Positions 45,291 through 54,686 of a stretch of 64,000 bases of DNA are shown piece by piece. The DNA lies in NCBI RefSeq assembly GCF_020905375.1, contig NZ_JAJJBU010000017.1, positions 1 to 64,000 on the forward strand. Direction: 5' to 3'. The DNA is from Arthrobacter cryoconiti (GTDB lineage Bacteria; Actinomycetota; Actinomycetes; Actinomycetales; Micrococcaceae). The position numbers and the translations under genes are program-made. The notes beneath the pieces were generated by a model that saw only the letters and a list, made by a program, of their open reading frames with translations, searched no databases and was not told where the DNA came from. Numbering within the stretch: the first letter of the stretch is position 1; each line of letters opens with the position of its first letter.

Positions 45291-45327
45291 GCGTCCACTT
45301 CCGACTAGAGACCCGCACCCACCGCGG

Positions 45328-46773
45328 CTAACCCTTCTTGAACTTCTTTGCTGGCGCCACAAAACGCTTGATGATCTGTTTAGTCAACGACCCAAACGGT
45401 GGGTACACCAAAGACAAGGTGTCTGGCGAGAGTGCTTTTTCCAGCACAGCTTTGCGGTGAGAGAAAGTCTCCACTGAATGCCGCCCGTGATAGCTGCCCA
45501 TGCCGCTCTCCCCCACCCCACCAAACGGCAGTCCGGGAACCAACAAGTGCGCCACCGGAACACCGAAGGTTAGTGCGCCCGACGACGTCCGCTCCGTAAA
45601 TGCTTTCCGCACCGTTTGGTCCTCGCTGAAGACATACAAGGACAAGGGTTTCTCGCGTGCAGTGATGAAAGCGATGGCATCTTCGACTCCAGCAACGGTC
45701 ACCAAAGGAAGAACCGGACCGAATATCTCCCCCTCCATTAAGGCCGCTTCCGCGTCCACATGAACCACAGTTGGCTCAATATAGCGTGTGGCAGCATCGG
45801 TGTCGCCACCGCTGACCAGCACCGCATCTCGGTTTTCGCCCAAGTCAGTAGCCAGAAGACCGGCGATGCGCTCGAAGGCGCCGTCACTGATCATGCGCCC
45901 GTAGGCCAGGCTGTGAGAGGGCTCCGCACCATAAAGTGCGTGGATTGCCCCGGGCAGCTCCTGCGCCAGGCTCGCCAGCGCATTCTCGGTGCCTAGAACG
46001 TAGTCAGGGGCCACGCACGTTTGTCCGGCGTTCATGAACTTGCCCCACGCAATACGTGCCGCCGCGGCCGCCATATCAACGCTCTCGTCGACGTAAACCG
46101 GGGATTTTCCGCCTAGTTCAAGGCTGACTGGAGTCAAATGCTTAGCGGCTGCGGCCATTACGATTCGTCCCACGCGGCCGTTGCCGGTGTAGAAGATGTG
46201 GTCGAAGCGCTCCTCGAGCAGCGCAGTGGTCTCTGGAATTCCGCCCTCAACAATCGTGACCGCCCCGGATAAATAGTGCGGTACCCACCGGGCCAGCGCC
46301 GAAGAACTTGACGTGGCGATCTCACTAGGTTTAGCCACCACGGTGTTCCCCGCGGCAAGGGCGCCGATCACAGGTGCCAGAAGCAATTGGATGGGATAGT
46401 TCCACGGCGCTATCACCAAGACCACCCCAAGTGGCTCCAGGATCGTTGAAGCCTTCGCCGGCTGCAAGGCGAGCGGAACGCTGACTGAGCTTGGCGCGAG
46501 CCAGCCACGCAGATGCTTGATGGTGTGAGCAATCTCTGCGGTGAGGAACCCGATCTCGGTCAGCCACGATTCCGAAGGATGCTTACCCAGGTCTGCAGCA
46601 AGTGCATTGGAGAACTCCACTTGGTGTTCGGTGAGCATCCTGTTCATGGCCTGCAACTGTGCCAGCCGCCATTCAATGGACCTGCTCACGCCCGAGTCAA
46701 AGATCTGGCGTGCTGCCAAAACAGTGGCTTTGATAGCTGGTGCTGTGTCAGTGGTGCTCGGTTGCTCGCTCAT
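45328..46773 (-). CDS. Aldehyde dehydrogenase, ALDH3-like
   Basis: 481 residues. Catalytic Glu in LELGGKSPVYVD, nucleophile Cys in NAGQTCVAPDY, NAD-binding WNYPIQLLLAP and GNTVVAKPSE. C-terminal hydrophobic/basic tail YPPFGSLTKQIIKRFVAPAKKF resembles the end of ALDH3 fatty aldehyde dehydrogenases. Oxidises medium or long-chain, or aromatic, aldehydes with NAD(P). Single gene, 128 bp from metE. Confidence 0.9.
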   Translation of the reverse strand: MSEQPSTTDTAPAIKATVLAARQIFDSGVSRSIEWRLAQLQAMNRMLTEHQVEFSNALAADLGKHPSESWLTEIGFLTAEIAHTIKHLRGWLAPSSVSVPLALQPAKASTILEPLGVVLVIAPWNYPIQLLLAPVIGALAAGNTVVAKPSEIATSSSSALARWVPHYLSGAVTIVEGGIPETTALLEERFDHIFYTGNGRVGRIVMAAAAKHLTPVSLELGGKSPVYVDESVDMAAAAARIAWGKFMNAGQTCVAPDYVLGTENALASLAQELPGAIHALYGAEPSHSLAYGRMISDGAFERIAGLLATDLGENRDAVLVSGGDTDAATRYIEPTVVHVDAEAALMEGEIFGPVLPLVTVAGVEDAIAFITAREKPLSLYVFSEDQTVRKAFTERTSSGALTFGVPVAHLLVPGLPFGGVGESGMGSYHGRHSVETFSHRKAVLEKALSPDTLSLVYPPFGSLTKQIIKRFVAPAKKFKKG

Positions 46774-46901
46774 GGCCCCAATCTACTCGCATGAGCTACA
46801 CCTAAAGCAAAACGAGTCCGAGGAACACGACCGCAACCCGGGTCCCGAAGTGGCGTTGGCGTTCACACGGCAGCACTACGCCACTCCGGTCCCGGAGCCG
46901 G

Positions 46902-49229
46902 CTAGTCCACGCTGCTCGTGAGGAGTTGGGCGCGGACTTCCTTGGTTGCGTTGACTAGATTACGCAGTGACTTTTCAGTTTCAGCGTAGCCGCGAGTCTT
47001 GAGACCGCAGTCAGGATTGACCCAGAGCTGACGGACGGGCACGTGTTTGACGGCGGTCCCCAGAAGTTCGGTGACCTCGCCTTGACCGGGGACGCGCGGG
47101 CTGTGGATGTCATAAACGCCCGGGCCCACACCGCGGCCGAAGCCGTGGGTTTCTAGATCGTTGACGACTTCCATGCGGGAGCGGGCCGCCTCAATCGAGG
47201 TGACGTCGGCGTCGAGTCCGTCAATGGCGTCGATGATGACCCCAAACTCTGAGTAACACAGGTGCGTGTGGATCGACGTTGCATCTCCCGCGCCCGCTGT
47301 TGCCAGGCGGAAGGAGTTCACAGACCAATCCAAGTAGCTGGCCTGGTCAGCATGGCGCAGCGGTAGCAATTCACGCAGGGCAGGCTCGTCCACCTGGATG
47401 ATCTTGATCCCGGCGGCTTCCAGATCTGCGATCTCGTCACGCAGAGCCAGTCCCACCTGGTTGGCTGTTTCACCCAAAGGCTGATCGTCACGCACAAAGC
47501 TCCAAGCCAGAATCGTAACCGGGCCAGTCAGCATTCCCTTCATGGGCTTATCGGTCAGAGACTGTGCGTAGCGGGCCCATTCAACCGTGATGGGCGCCTC
47601 CCGGGTGACATCGCCCCACAAAATGGAGGGGCGCGTACAGCGGCTCCCATAGGACTGCACCCAGCCGTGGACCGTGACGCTAAACCCCTCAAGGTTCTCA
47701 GCAAAGTACTGAACCATGTCGTTCCGCTCGGGTTCGCCATGTACCAGCACATCAAATCCAATGTCCTCCTGAAGGTCGACGACGCGCTTGATTTCCGCCT
47801 TCATCAGCTGCCCATATTCAGCCCCCGTAATGGTCCCTTTGTTAGCACGAGCCCGTGCGCTACGGATTTCACTGGTCTGCGGGAATGAGCCGATTGTGGT
47901 GGTGGGCAAAGGAGGAAGGGCTAGTGCCTCCTCCTGGGCGGCTTCGCGGACTTCATACGCCGAGCGGTTGAAGTCAGCGGTCGTCAGGGCCGCTAAGCGG
48001 GCCCGTACTGCTGGCCGATTGACTCCGGGCGCGGCTGCCCGCGAAGCGATGACTGCCGTGGCCTCGGCGATGGCGTGAGCGGCCGACGCCGGATCGGCCA
48101 GGTACGCTGCCAACGTCACCACTTCGGCGGCCTTCTGGTCCGCGAAAGCCAGCCAGCTGCGTAGCTGCGGGGAAAGCTGGGACTCCTGTTCGACGTCGTA
48201 CGGAACGTGCTGGGTGGACGTGGACGTAGAAACAGCCACACTCAGCCCAGCCGCCTTGAACGCATCCAGGCGCGCTGCCGACGCTGCGAGATCATTGCGC
48301 CAGATATTGTGACCGTCCACGACCCCGGCCACCACCGTCTTACCAGCTAGCAAAGCCAACTCGTCGGCGGACGGAACCGCGCCTTTGAAAGCATCCACGT
48401 GCAAGGCGTCAATGGAGGAGGCAGCCAGCGTGGGTAGCAGTTCGTTTAGAGCACCGAACGGCGTTGACACCAAAATGGCAGGACGCTTACCCGCTGTGAG
48501 AACTTCATAGCTGCGAGCCACTGCATTCTGGATCACGGCGACGTCCACCTGCTGGTCCGCCACCAGAGCCGGCTCATCGAGTTGGACCCACGTGGCGCCA
48601 GCGGCTGCCAGCGCTGCCAGCAGTTCTGCGTAGACAGGAAGGATGTCCTCCAAGCGGGACAACGGTGAGAAACCAGCCGGCGCATCAAGCGAAGCTTTGG
48701 AGAGCAGTAAGTACGTTACCGGTCCCACCAGATACGGGCGGGTCACAAAACCGTTGGCCTTGGCGAATTCGAACTGTTCCACGATCCTTTTGGACGTGAG
48801 AGAGAAGTTGGTCTCCGGACCAATCTCGGGGACCAAGAAATGGTAATTGGTGTCAAACCATTTGGTCATTTCCAGTGGCTGCACTTCCGCAGTCCCCCGG
48901 GCAAGAGTGAAGTAGGCGTTGATATCCAGTTCACCGGCCGCGTTGCGCAGGTCTCCAAACCGGGACGGTACGGCGCCTATATGGGTGCTCACGTCCAACA
49001 CCTGATCGTAGTAGGAGAAGGTGCCTGGGATGGCGGCATCTTCGTTCAGTCCTAGATCGGATAAGCGGCGGGCTGTGACGAGTTGAATTTCCTTAGCGGC
49101 GGTGTCCAGAGCCGCTTCGTCGATGCTGCCGGACCAGAACGCTTCAATGGCCTTTTTTAGCTCACGACGGCGGCCGATGCGGGGGTACCCCAGCAGGGAG
49201 GCAGTGGGGAATACGGGCGTAGTACTCAT
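46902..49229 (-). CDS. metE: Cobalamin-independent methionine synthase
   Basis: 775 residues in the two-barrel architecture of MetE. Zinc site in the C-terminal barrel: H-x-C in IHTHLCYSEF, and the late Cys in VNPDCGLKTRGY; folate/substrate sequences VDEPALRELLPL and VPSVDE-like blocks are present. Transfers methyl from 5-methyl-tetrahydrofolate-polyglutamate to homocysteine. Overlaps metF by 4 bp, so the methyl donor and the acceptor enzyme are translated together. Confidence 0.96.
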   Translation of the reverse strand: MSTTPVFPTASLLGYPRIGRRRELKKAIEAFWSGSIDEAALDTAAKEIQLVTARRLSDLGLNEDAAIPGTFSYYDQVLDVSTHIGAVPSRFGDLRNAAGELDINAYFTLARGTAEVQPLEMTKWFDTNYHFLVPEIGPETNFSLTSKRIVEQFEFAKANGFVTRPYLVGPVTYLLLSKASLDAPAGFSPLSRLEDILPVYAELLAALAAAGATWVQLDEPALVADQQVDVAVIQNAVARSYEVLTAGKRPAILVSTPFGALNELLPTLAASSIDALHVDAFKGAVPSADELALLAGKTVVAGVVDGHNIWRNDLAASAARLDAFKAAGLSVAVSTSTSTQHVPYDVEQESQLSPQLRSWLAFADQKAAEVVTLAAYLADPASAAHAIAEATAVIASRAAAPGVNRPAVRARLAALTTADFNRSAYEVREAAQEEALALPPLPTTTIGSFPQTSEIRSARARANKGTITGAEYGQLMKAEIKRVVDLQEDIGFDVLVHGEPERNDMVQYFAENLEGFSVTVHGWVQSYGSRCTRPSILWGDVTREAPITVEWARYAQSLTDKPMKGMLTGPVTILAWSFVRDDQPLGETANQVGLALRDEIADLEAAGIKIIQVDEPALRELLPLRHADQASYLDWSVNSFRLATAGAGDATSIHTHLCYSEFGVIIDAIDGLDADVTSIEAARSRMEVVNDLETHGFGRGVGPGVYDIHSPRVPGQGEVTELLGTAVKHVPVRQLWVNPDCGLKTRGYAETEKSLRNLVNATKEVRAQLLTSSVD

Positions 49230-50200
49230 TGGATGTTCCTTACGGGTAATGGTTGTGAAAATTCTTTGGGTGCGCCGGGACGAGCTGGTCGCAGGAGCTG
49301 GAGTTTGTCCAACACCTCCAAGGCCGCGGCATGTTCATTGAAGGTGTACAGATGGATGCCGGGGGCACCGGCGTCGAGGGCAGCGCGGGCCAAATCTACC
49401 GTTGCGTCCACACCTATGCGCCGGCTTTCGCGTGCATCCTCCGCGCGGCCCAAGGCCTCCAGCAGCTTCGGGGCTGGGTCCACTCCCGTCATCACACCCA
49501 GCCGCTGCACTCGTCGAAGACTAGTAAATGGCATGACACCCGGGATGATTGGGATGCTAACTCCGGCCCTACGGGCACGACGAATCAGGTCCTTATAGTG
49601 GTCGGCATGGAAAAACACCTGAGTGATGGCAAAATCCGCACCGGAACGTTGCTTGGCTAGAAGGACCTCGACGTCATGTTCGATCGACGGCGACTCTGGG
49701 TGCTTGGCCGGATATGCGGCAACCCCAATCGCCACTTTTCCGGCACACAGCAGTGCCGAACGCCGCTGCTCCACGCGTCTTATGAGATCAATGAGGTCCT
49801 GCGCGTAACTCAGGGAACCTTCTTTGCTGGCGCTGGAGCCATCTTTGGGCAGATCACCGCGCAGCGCAAGGATGCCCCGCACGCCGTGGTCAAGCAGTTC
49901 CGAGATAATAGCCGCCAGCTCGTCAGCTGTGTTCCCTACACAGGTCAAGTGCGCCAGCGGCCGCAGAGAGGTTTCGCTCAGTAGTCGATTCAGCAGTTCC
50001 ACTGCCGTGTCACGGTTGCTGCCGTTGGCTCCGTAGGTCACCGAAACATAGTCTGGGTTGGTGCTCTCAAGCTCTCGAATGGTATTCCACAGGGTCGCCG
50101 AAGCAGACGCATTGCGTGGCGGGAAGAGCTCATAGGACAACGCGATGGGAGCCGTCGTAGATACCGGGGAGACGGCCTGGATAAGGCTAGGTGGGGACAT
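49226..50200 (-). CDS. metF: 5,10-Methylenetetrahydrofolate reductase
   Basis: 324 residues of the MTHFR TIM barrel: ALSYELFPPRN at the start, VSVTYGANGSNRDTAVEL, LTCVGNT, ILALRGDLP, GADFAITQVFFH and IIPGVMPFTS. FAD- and NAD(P)H-dependent. First gene of metF-metE, preceded by a long structured leader. ATG start; AAGGATCAG lies about 8 nt upstream. Confidence 0.95.
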   Translation of the reverse strand: MSPPSLIQAVSPVSTTAPIALSYELFPPRNASASATLWNTIRELESTNPDYVSVTYGANGSNRDTAVELLNRLLSETSLRPLAHLTCVGNTADELAAIISELLDHGVRGILALRGDLPKDGSSASKEGSLSYAQDLIDLIRRVEQRRSALLCAGKVAIGVAAYPAKHPESPSIEHDVEVLLAKQRSGADFAITQVFFHADHYKDLIRRARRAGVSIPIIPGVMPFTSLRRVQRLGVMTGVDPAPKLLEALGRAEDARESRRIGVDATVDLARAALDAGAPGIHLYTFNEHAAALEVLDKLQLLRPARPGAPKEFSQPLPVRNIQ

Positions 50201-50578
50201 TTGCTGATCCTTGACAGTGGAATGCCCTACATGCCGGGACCTCTAGAATGACGCCAGCCAGCAAGGCAATTTTCATTAGGGTGTGGTGGGAACGCCAAAC
50301 AAGCCACGGATACGCGCTGGCTGTGACGTTCCACCAAGCAAATGTCAGGCCCACATGGGGGCACCCACACCCTTGAACTAACGAAGGGTCGCTGACACAC
50401 GTTGAAGAATAACGTGCTTCTTACACTACTGGCCTGTGGGTGCTAATTCCAACTGAACATCGAATTACGTCGTCCCTTTACGGAATATGTCCGACGAAAT
50501 GCCCTTATTTTCAATAGGTTCCTAGCATTAGTCGAATTAGTTGGCGATTCATCCTTAAGTAGCAACGCGAAGGGCCGC
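50201..50578 (-). ncRNA. Structured metF leader with mutually exclusive stems
   Basis: 378 bp without a gene. On the minus strand, GCACCCACA (50443-50435) can pair with TGTGGGTGC (50369-50361), 9 bp. The overlapping GGGTGTGG (50372-50365) can instead pair with CCACACCC (50286-50279), closing a hairpin that contains TGGTGGAACG/CGTTCCCACCA and AGCCA/TGGCT. The two alternatives share 50365-50369 and exclude each other. I see no cobalamin, SAM or SAH riboswitch core, so the class is unassigned. Confidence 0.5.
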
Positions 50579-51343
50579 CTACCAAGGCTTGGCGTAGGGC
50601 TTCGGCGGTGCGTCGGAGAAGTTATCTTTCAGGCTCCCGCTCTTGCTGCGTTCCTGCTGCGCGTTCTTCCCGCGCTCCTGAAGCTGATCCAGCTTGCTTT
50701 GCGCCGGCGTCTTAGCTTCCTCAGGCGCCTTGGCATCCTCGTCTGGCGTGTTGGTCTTGGATAAGTCTTCTGGTTTTTGTTTCGCTTCCAGGCGTTCCTT
50801 AGCCGCCTTAAGCTGATCCCCTTCGCCATTCTGATTGGATTCGCTTTCTGGTGCGAAGCAACCTGGAGGGGCGGCTTGGATAATATCCGTACCTTCCTTG
50901 TAGAAAGCGTCAGCGCCAGCAGTATCCTTTGCTTCACCTTTTGCATCGCCCAACTTTTCCACACTGAGTACCAGGTTCACGCGCACTTTGCAGGATTCCT
51001 TGGCACTGACGCCCCCCAGCGCCTTGAGGAACTGTGTACGTGCGGAGCCAAAGTCCCCTCGGAGAGCGTACCCATCACCTAGTGCAAATGGCGCTTTCCA
51101 ACCCTCGACGATGTTCAACACACCCATTCCCTGTGCGGCCCGACCCACCCCGTCGCCGTCGTTCTTGGCGAAACTCTGGGCTCCCTGGCTGGCGAAGACG
51201 GGAAGGCTGAGCAGCTTTATGGCCACCAAAAGTACCACGAGGAGTACCGGAAGTGAGCCCAGCAGTAGCCGTCGGCGCCGTCTGAGCGCCGCGGTACTGC
51301 GTGCCCGTCCGTGAACCGTGTCAGCATTGCTGTTCGCTCTCAT
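50579..51343 (-). CDS. TPR-like membrane-anchored protein, last gene of the MoxR/VWA operon
   Basis: 254 residues. N-terminal membrane anchor (LLLGSLPVLLVVLLVAIKLL), then a tetratricopeptide-like stretch (PFALGDGYALRGDFGSARTQFLKALG), and a long charged, low-complexity tail of K, E, Q and A. It fits BatC-type members of such operons. Overlaps the VWA gene by 4 bp. Function in the complex is unknown. Confidence 0.7.
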   Translation of the reverse strand: MRANSNADTVHGRARSTAALRRRRRLLLGSLPVLLVVLLVAIKLLSLPVFASQGAQSFAKNDGDGVGRAAQGMGVLNIVEGWKAPFALGDGYALRGDFGSARTQFLKALGGVSAKESCKVRVNLVLSVEKLGDAKGEAKDTAGADAFYKEGTDIIQAAPPGCFAPESESNQNGEGDQLKAAKERLEAKQKPEDLSKTNTPDEDAKAPEEAKTPAQSKLDQLQERGKNAQQERSKSGSLKDNFSDAPPKPYAKPW

Positions 51344-52335
51344 CGTTCACCCTTTTGCACAGTGCGTAGCTGAGTCAGGGCGCGCCCAGAATCTCGGAGT
51401 TGCCACAGTGCCAGCCCGAAAGCGCCAACCGCCATAATCCAAAAAAATTCGATGCGCCCCTTGCCTGCCTGCTCGCTGGACGTAGACGAACTTACCTTCG
51501 GCGCCGCATCGACCAGAGTTGCAGCAATATCGCCTGGCTTCACACGGTGCGTATAAGGAACGCCCAATTGACCAGCGATTCCCCGCAGCGATTTCTCGTC
51601 TATAACGGAGACCGCTGGGCTGCGCTCAGGGGTGCTCCTATCGATGATGTAGCCTGTGGGGTCATCAGTACCCAGGCTGAAATCGTGCATCTTGGCGCCG
51701 CCAGATGTACCGTACCCCAGTACTGCACCACCGTCGATGAGTTGGACACCGGCGGTAAAAGGAGCAGGCGCCTGCGCGGCCGTTTGCTCACCATCGCCTA
51801 AGTAAAACACTAATCGCGGACGCTCCGGATGCGTTTTTGCTGCGGCCTCTAAACGTTCGGCCAAGACGTCTTTGGCGACGCTGATGCTGCTGCCTTGGGA
51901 CGAGTAGCTTGCTTGCGGCCTCATCACCTCTGTCAATGTCCGCAGGGCTGTGGCGTCTGTTGTCAAGGGCAGGACCACCTTGGCCTTGCTGTCAAAGCTG
52001 ATGAGTGAAAACCGGGCGCCCGCAAGCTCGGTTGCCATTTTGTTGATGTCATCCTGCATTCCTGCCAGGCGTAGTTTGGTTCCGTCGTAGTCACCAGCGC
52101 CGGAGCTCGCGGAGGTGTCAACCACAAAGAAGACATTCAGATCCGAGTTCGCCACGGCAGCAGACCCCCCAGGGAGCCCAGGGCGGGCACCCGCCATAAC
52201 TACCAGAAGGACCAGCGCCGCGTAGCGCCACCGGGAGGCGGACCGTGCCCGAACCAGCAGAATGATTGCCCCGGCAAGCAATATGACAGTGAGCGGCCAG
52301 AACAGCCACGATGGAAGGATAGGCAGCAATGTCAT
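51340..52335 (-). CDS. VWA-domain membrane protein (BatB-like)
   Basis: 331 residues. Two N-terminal hydrophobic segments, VWA domain with MIDAS D-T-S-A-S in LNVFFVVDTSAS, and one C-terminal membrane helix (FWIMAVGAFGLALWQL). Overlaps both neighbours by 4 bp. Second of two VWA proteins; together with BatA-like and MoxR ATPase, likely a membrane-bound chaperone or assembly module. Confidence 0.85.
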   Translation of the reverse strand: MTLLPILPSWLFWPLTVILLAGAIILLVRARSASRWRYAALVLLVVMAGARPGLPGGSAAVANSDLNVFFVVDTSASSGAGDYDGTKLRLAGMQDDINKMATELAGARFSLISFDSKAKVVLPLTTDATALRTLTEVMRPQASYSSQGSSISVAKDVLAERLEAAAKTHPERPRLVFYLGDGEQTAAQAPAPFTAGVQLIDGGAVLGYGTSGGAKMHDFSLGTDDPTGYIIDRSTPERSPAVSVIDEKSLRGIAGQLGVPYTHRVKPGDIAATLVDAAPKVSSSTSSEQAGKGRIEFFWIMAVGAFGLALWQLRDSGRALTQLRTVQKGER

Positions 52336-53315
52336 GGACGCACCTTCAACGTTGCCGCTCCCAATCCCAGCAGTCCCAACATGGCCAGTCCCAGCGGTAC
52401 TGCTGGTTGATCCACAACCGTTTTAAGCGGTGCTCCCTTGAGCTTGGCAGCTTCCGTGTCCTGCACTTTCTTTACAATTGATTTCACGGCAGAATCACTT
52501 TTAAGCGGATAGTAGGCTCCACCAGTTGACTCGGAGGCGACCTTTAGTTCCGTCGCAATCTGATCAGGATAGCTATCGGTGCTGTAGTCGTTTGGGTTGA
52601 GGGAGTAGACCCGTATGTGGCCGGTCTTGGCCAGGCTGGCCGCTTCCGGGAGCGTCAAGAGAGGGTGTCCTGCCAGCATATTGTCCGTGGCAAAGACAAC
52701 CGAGCGTGAGCGTTGAACCCCTGCTTCTTGAGGGAATCCGCTCACACAGCTGGCCAGGCCGTCACCTATCAGCGAGGAACCGGGGACCTCATAGGTTCCG
52801 TCAAAGAAGTCGAAATTGCCGCTGTCAATATTCATGGCGTTTTTTGCGATTTTCAGTTGCTCTGCCACAAAGTCGTAATCGTCGGTCAGGGGAAAGACTT
52901 GCACGGCCGTGGCGTCAAAGATCGTCAGGGCAATCCTTTCACCCTTGAATTCGGTGACAAGTTCAGAAAAGTTATCTACGATTTCTTCGTCAGTGTCCAT
53001 CATGGAACCGGAAACATCCAGACACAAAATGATGTCGCGATTGCTCGTCTGCGGGATATGGTTCGTTTCTTGCACCGGACGTGCTGCCGCCACCAACAGG
53101 GCACCGGCCATCAAGAGCAGGCTCGCCACTGCTACGGCCAACCACTTCTTTTGTGCGGCAAGCGCTTTTTGGTAGCGGGGAAGAGAGGTCAGTCTGTCGG
53201 CATGTGCCACGGGTACAGCCGTGTTTGCCTTATGGGTGCGGCGCCACACCAGTAGCACCACCATGATCATGCCAGCGATTCCTAGGGGAAGTATCCACCA
53301 GAATTTCAACTCCAA
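52332..53315 (-). CDS. VWA-domain membrane protein (BatA-like)
   Basis: 327 residues. N-terminal helices (WWILPLGIAGMIMVVLLVW and WLAVAVASLLLMAGALLVAAA), MIDAS D-V-S-G-S in ILCLDVSGSMM, C-terminal helix VPLGLAMLGLLGLGAATL. Same operon position as BatA. Metal-dependent ligand binding is expected. Overlaps its upstream neighbour by 10 bp. Confidence 0.87.
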   Translation of the reverse strand: MELKFWWILPLGIAGMIMVVLLVWRRTHKANTAVPVAHADRLTSLPRYQKALAAQKKWLAVAVASLLLMAGALLVAAARPVQETNHIPQTSNRDIILCLDVSGSMMDTDEEIVDNFSELVTEFKGERIALTIFDATAVQVFPLTDDYDFVAEQLKIAKNAMNIDSGNFDFFDGTYEVPGSSLIGDGLASCVSGFPQEAGVQRSRSVVFATDNMLAGHPLLTLPEAASLAKTGHIRVYSLNPNDYSTDSYPDQIATELKVASESTGGAYYPLKSDSAVKSIVKKVQDTEAAKLKGAPLKTVVDQPAVPLGLAMLGLLGLGAATLKVRP

Positions 53316-53830
53316 GTTGCCACCACAGTCCTAGCAGCGTTGGCTGATGCGCCAACGTATGCTTGTCCGTCTGGCCCGGAGCTAATATTCGGAGCAAATT
53401 CGCCCGGATAAAACCCGGCGACTGCCTCAGCGACTAGCGGTAGTTGCCGCTGGCGCAATTCCGCCAAGGTCATGTTTGCAGCCTTGATACCCGTCATCTC
53501 AAAGACAAACGACCGCACCGCCGCGCTAAGCTCACGGTGACTCTCCCGCTCACCTAAGCGTCCGGCGTCGTACCCGTCCTGAACACTGTCAATCAGTGCC
53601 AAGTACTTCCGTTGAATCGTGTCCCGAGTCCGCGAGGGGATGAAACCTGGAATATCGGCATGATTGCTAGCTCGGGTGGAGAGCCACACCCACCCCACCC
53701 AGCCAAGACACAGCAAGATCAGCGCAGTGCCGAGTATCGGCCACCAGATCGAGTAGCTCACAGGTGCGTAGAAATCCCCCGGAGCCGCACTTGTCCTAAC
53801 GAGCACGGCGGTGCCGTTCCAGGAGCGCAA
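53306..53830 (-). CDS. Hypothetical single-pass protein of the MoxR/VWA operon
   Basis: 174 residues. One membrane segment near the N-terminus (IWWPILGTALILLCLGWVGWVWLS), then a helical cytoplasmic part with charged residues. Similar genes sit between DUF58 and batA in many actinobacterial operons. The longest frame overlaps DUF58 by 35 bp; a GTG at 53806 would reduce this to 11 bp. Confidence 0.7.
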   Translation of the reverse strand: MRSWNGTAVLVRTSAAPGDFYAPVSYSIWWPILGTALILLCLGWVGWVWLSTRASNHADIPGFIPSRTRDTIQRKYLALIDSVQDGYDAGRLGERESHRELSAAVRSFVFEMTGIKAANMTLAELRQRQLPLVAEAVAGFYPGEFAPNISSGPDGQAYVGASANAARTVVATWS

Positions 53831-54680
53831 AGATACGACCCATCACTTGCTCCGTATGACCTATTCCTGCCATGGCTATGCGGTTTGATCGAAGCACCTC
53901 AGAACGCCTGTTTGACCTCTCCGCGACGGCGTATGCATAATCTCTTGCCAATTCCGGATCACCGGCAAGCGCGCTGAGTACCGGGGAAAAGTCAGCCACG
54001 TCGTAGCTGACGCCGGCAAGGGCATCAACGCCTGCGAGTTCTGCGTCTTCAATGTGAATCCATAGGATCTCATGCTGCGCCGCAAGCCTGCGCAGCACTT
54101 TGGCAGACCGGGCGTTTATCTGTTCGTCGTCGGCAAGCACCACCATCAGCGTGTGCCGTTTGACATGGGAGGCAGCATATTCCAACTGGGCGCTCAGGCT
54201 ACTTTGCCCTGCCGTGAGGACTGCCGTGGAATCGACGCGGCGCAGCAAGGTTTCAAGATGACTTTCCGTGCCTTGTGCTGGCATGGCCTGCGTGCCGCGC
54301 TCGTCACCATGGATCAAGGAAACCGAATCTCCATGGTTGAGAGCTAGCGTTCCGATCACTCCGATAACCATGACGGCAATGTCTTTTTTCGATTCTCCGC
54401 CTTTAGCGAGTGCAGCCATGTTCCGGCCGGTGTCAGCGACAAAAAGGACCTGCTGTCTGCGCGTTGCCACGTACCGTTTAATCAGCGGAGCACCAACACG
54501 GGCGCTTGCCTTCCAATCGATGTCACGGACAGCGTCTCCTGGCACGTAAGCGCGGAGGTCATCAAAGTCTAAACTGTGCCCTCGGAAGACGGACGCGTAT
54601 TCCCCGTCCAGCATGCCGCGTGCCTTACGGTGTGCCGCGATAAACATCTTCGACTTCACTGCGGTCAAAAGTGAGGGCAC
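53796..54680 (-). CDS. DUF58-domain protein
   Basis: 294 residues. GEYASVFRGHSLDFDDLRAYVPGDAVRDIDWKASAR is the DUF58 signature (S-x-x-F-G...D-F...R-x-Y-x-x-G-D...R-x-I-D-W). The following part resembles a VWA fold (LFVADTGRNMAAL). Encoded between moxR and the TM protein. ATG start, 6 bp after the moxR stop. Confidence 0.88.
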   Translation of the reverse strand: MPSLLTAVKSKMFIAAHRKARGMLDGEYASVFRGHSLDFDDLRAYVPGDAVRDIDWKASARVGAPLIKRYVATRRQQVLFVADTGRNMAALAKGGESKKDIAVMVIGVIGTLALNHGDSVSLIHGDERGTQAMPAQGTESHLETLLRRVDSTAVLTAGQSSLSAQLEYAASHVKRHTLMVVLADDEQINARSAKVLRRLAAQHEILWIHIEDAELAGVDALAGVSYDVADFSPVLSALAGDPELARDYAYAVAERSNRRSEVLRSNRIAMAGIGHTEQVMGRIFALLERHRRAR

Positions 54681-54686
54681 GGCTTC

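Noticed and set aside
50201-50460. Cobalamin, SAM or SAH riboswitch before metF
   Set aside because: No conserved core of these classes could be matched by eye; only the alternative pairing is reported.
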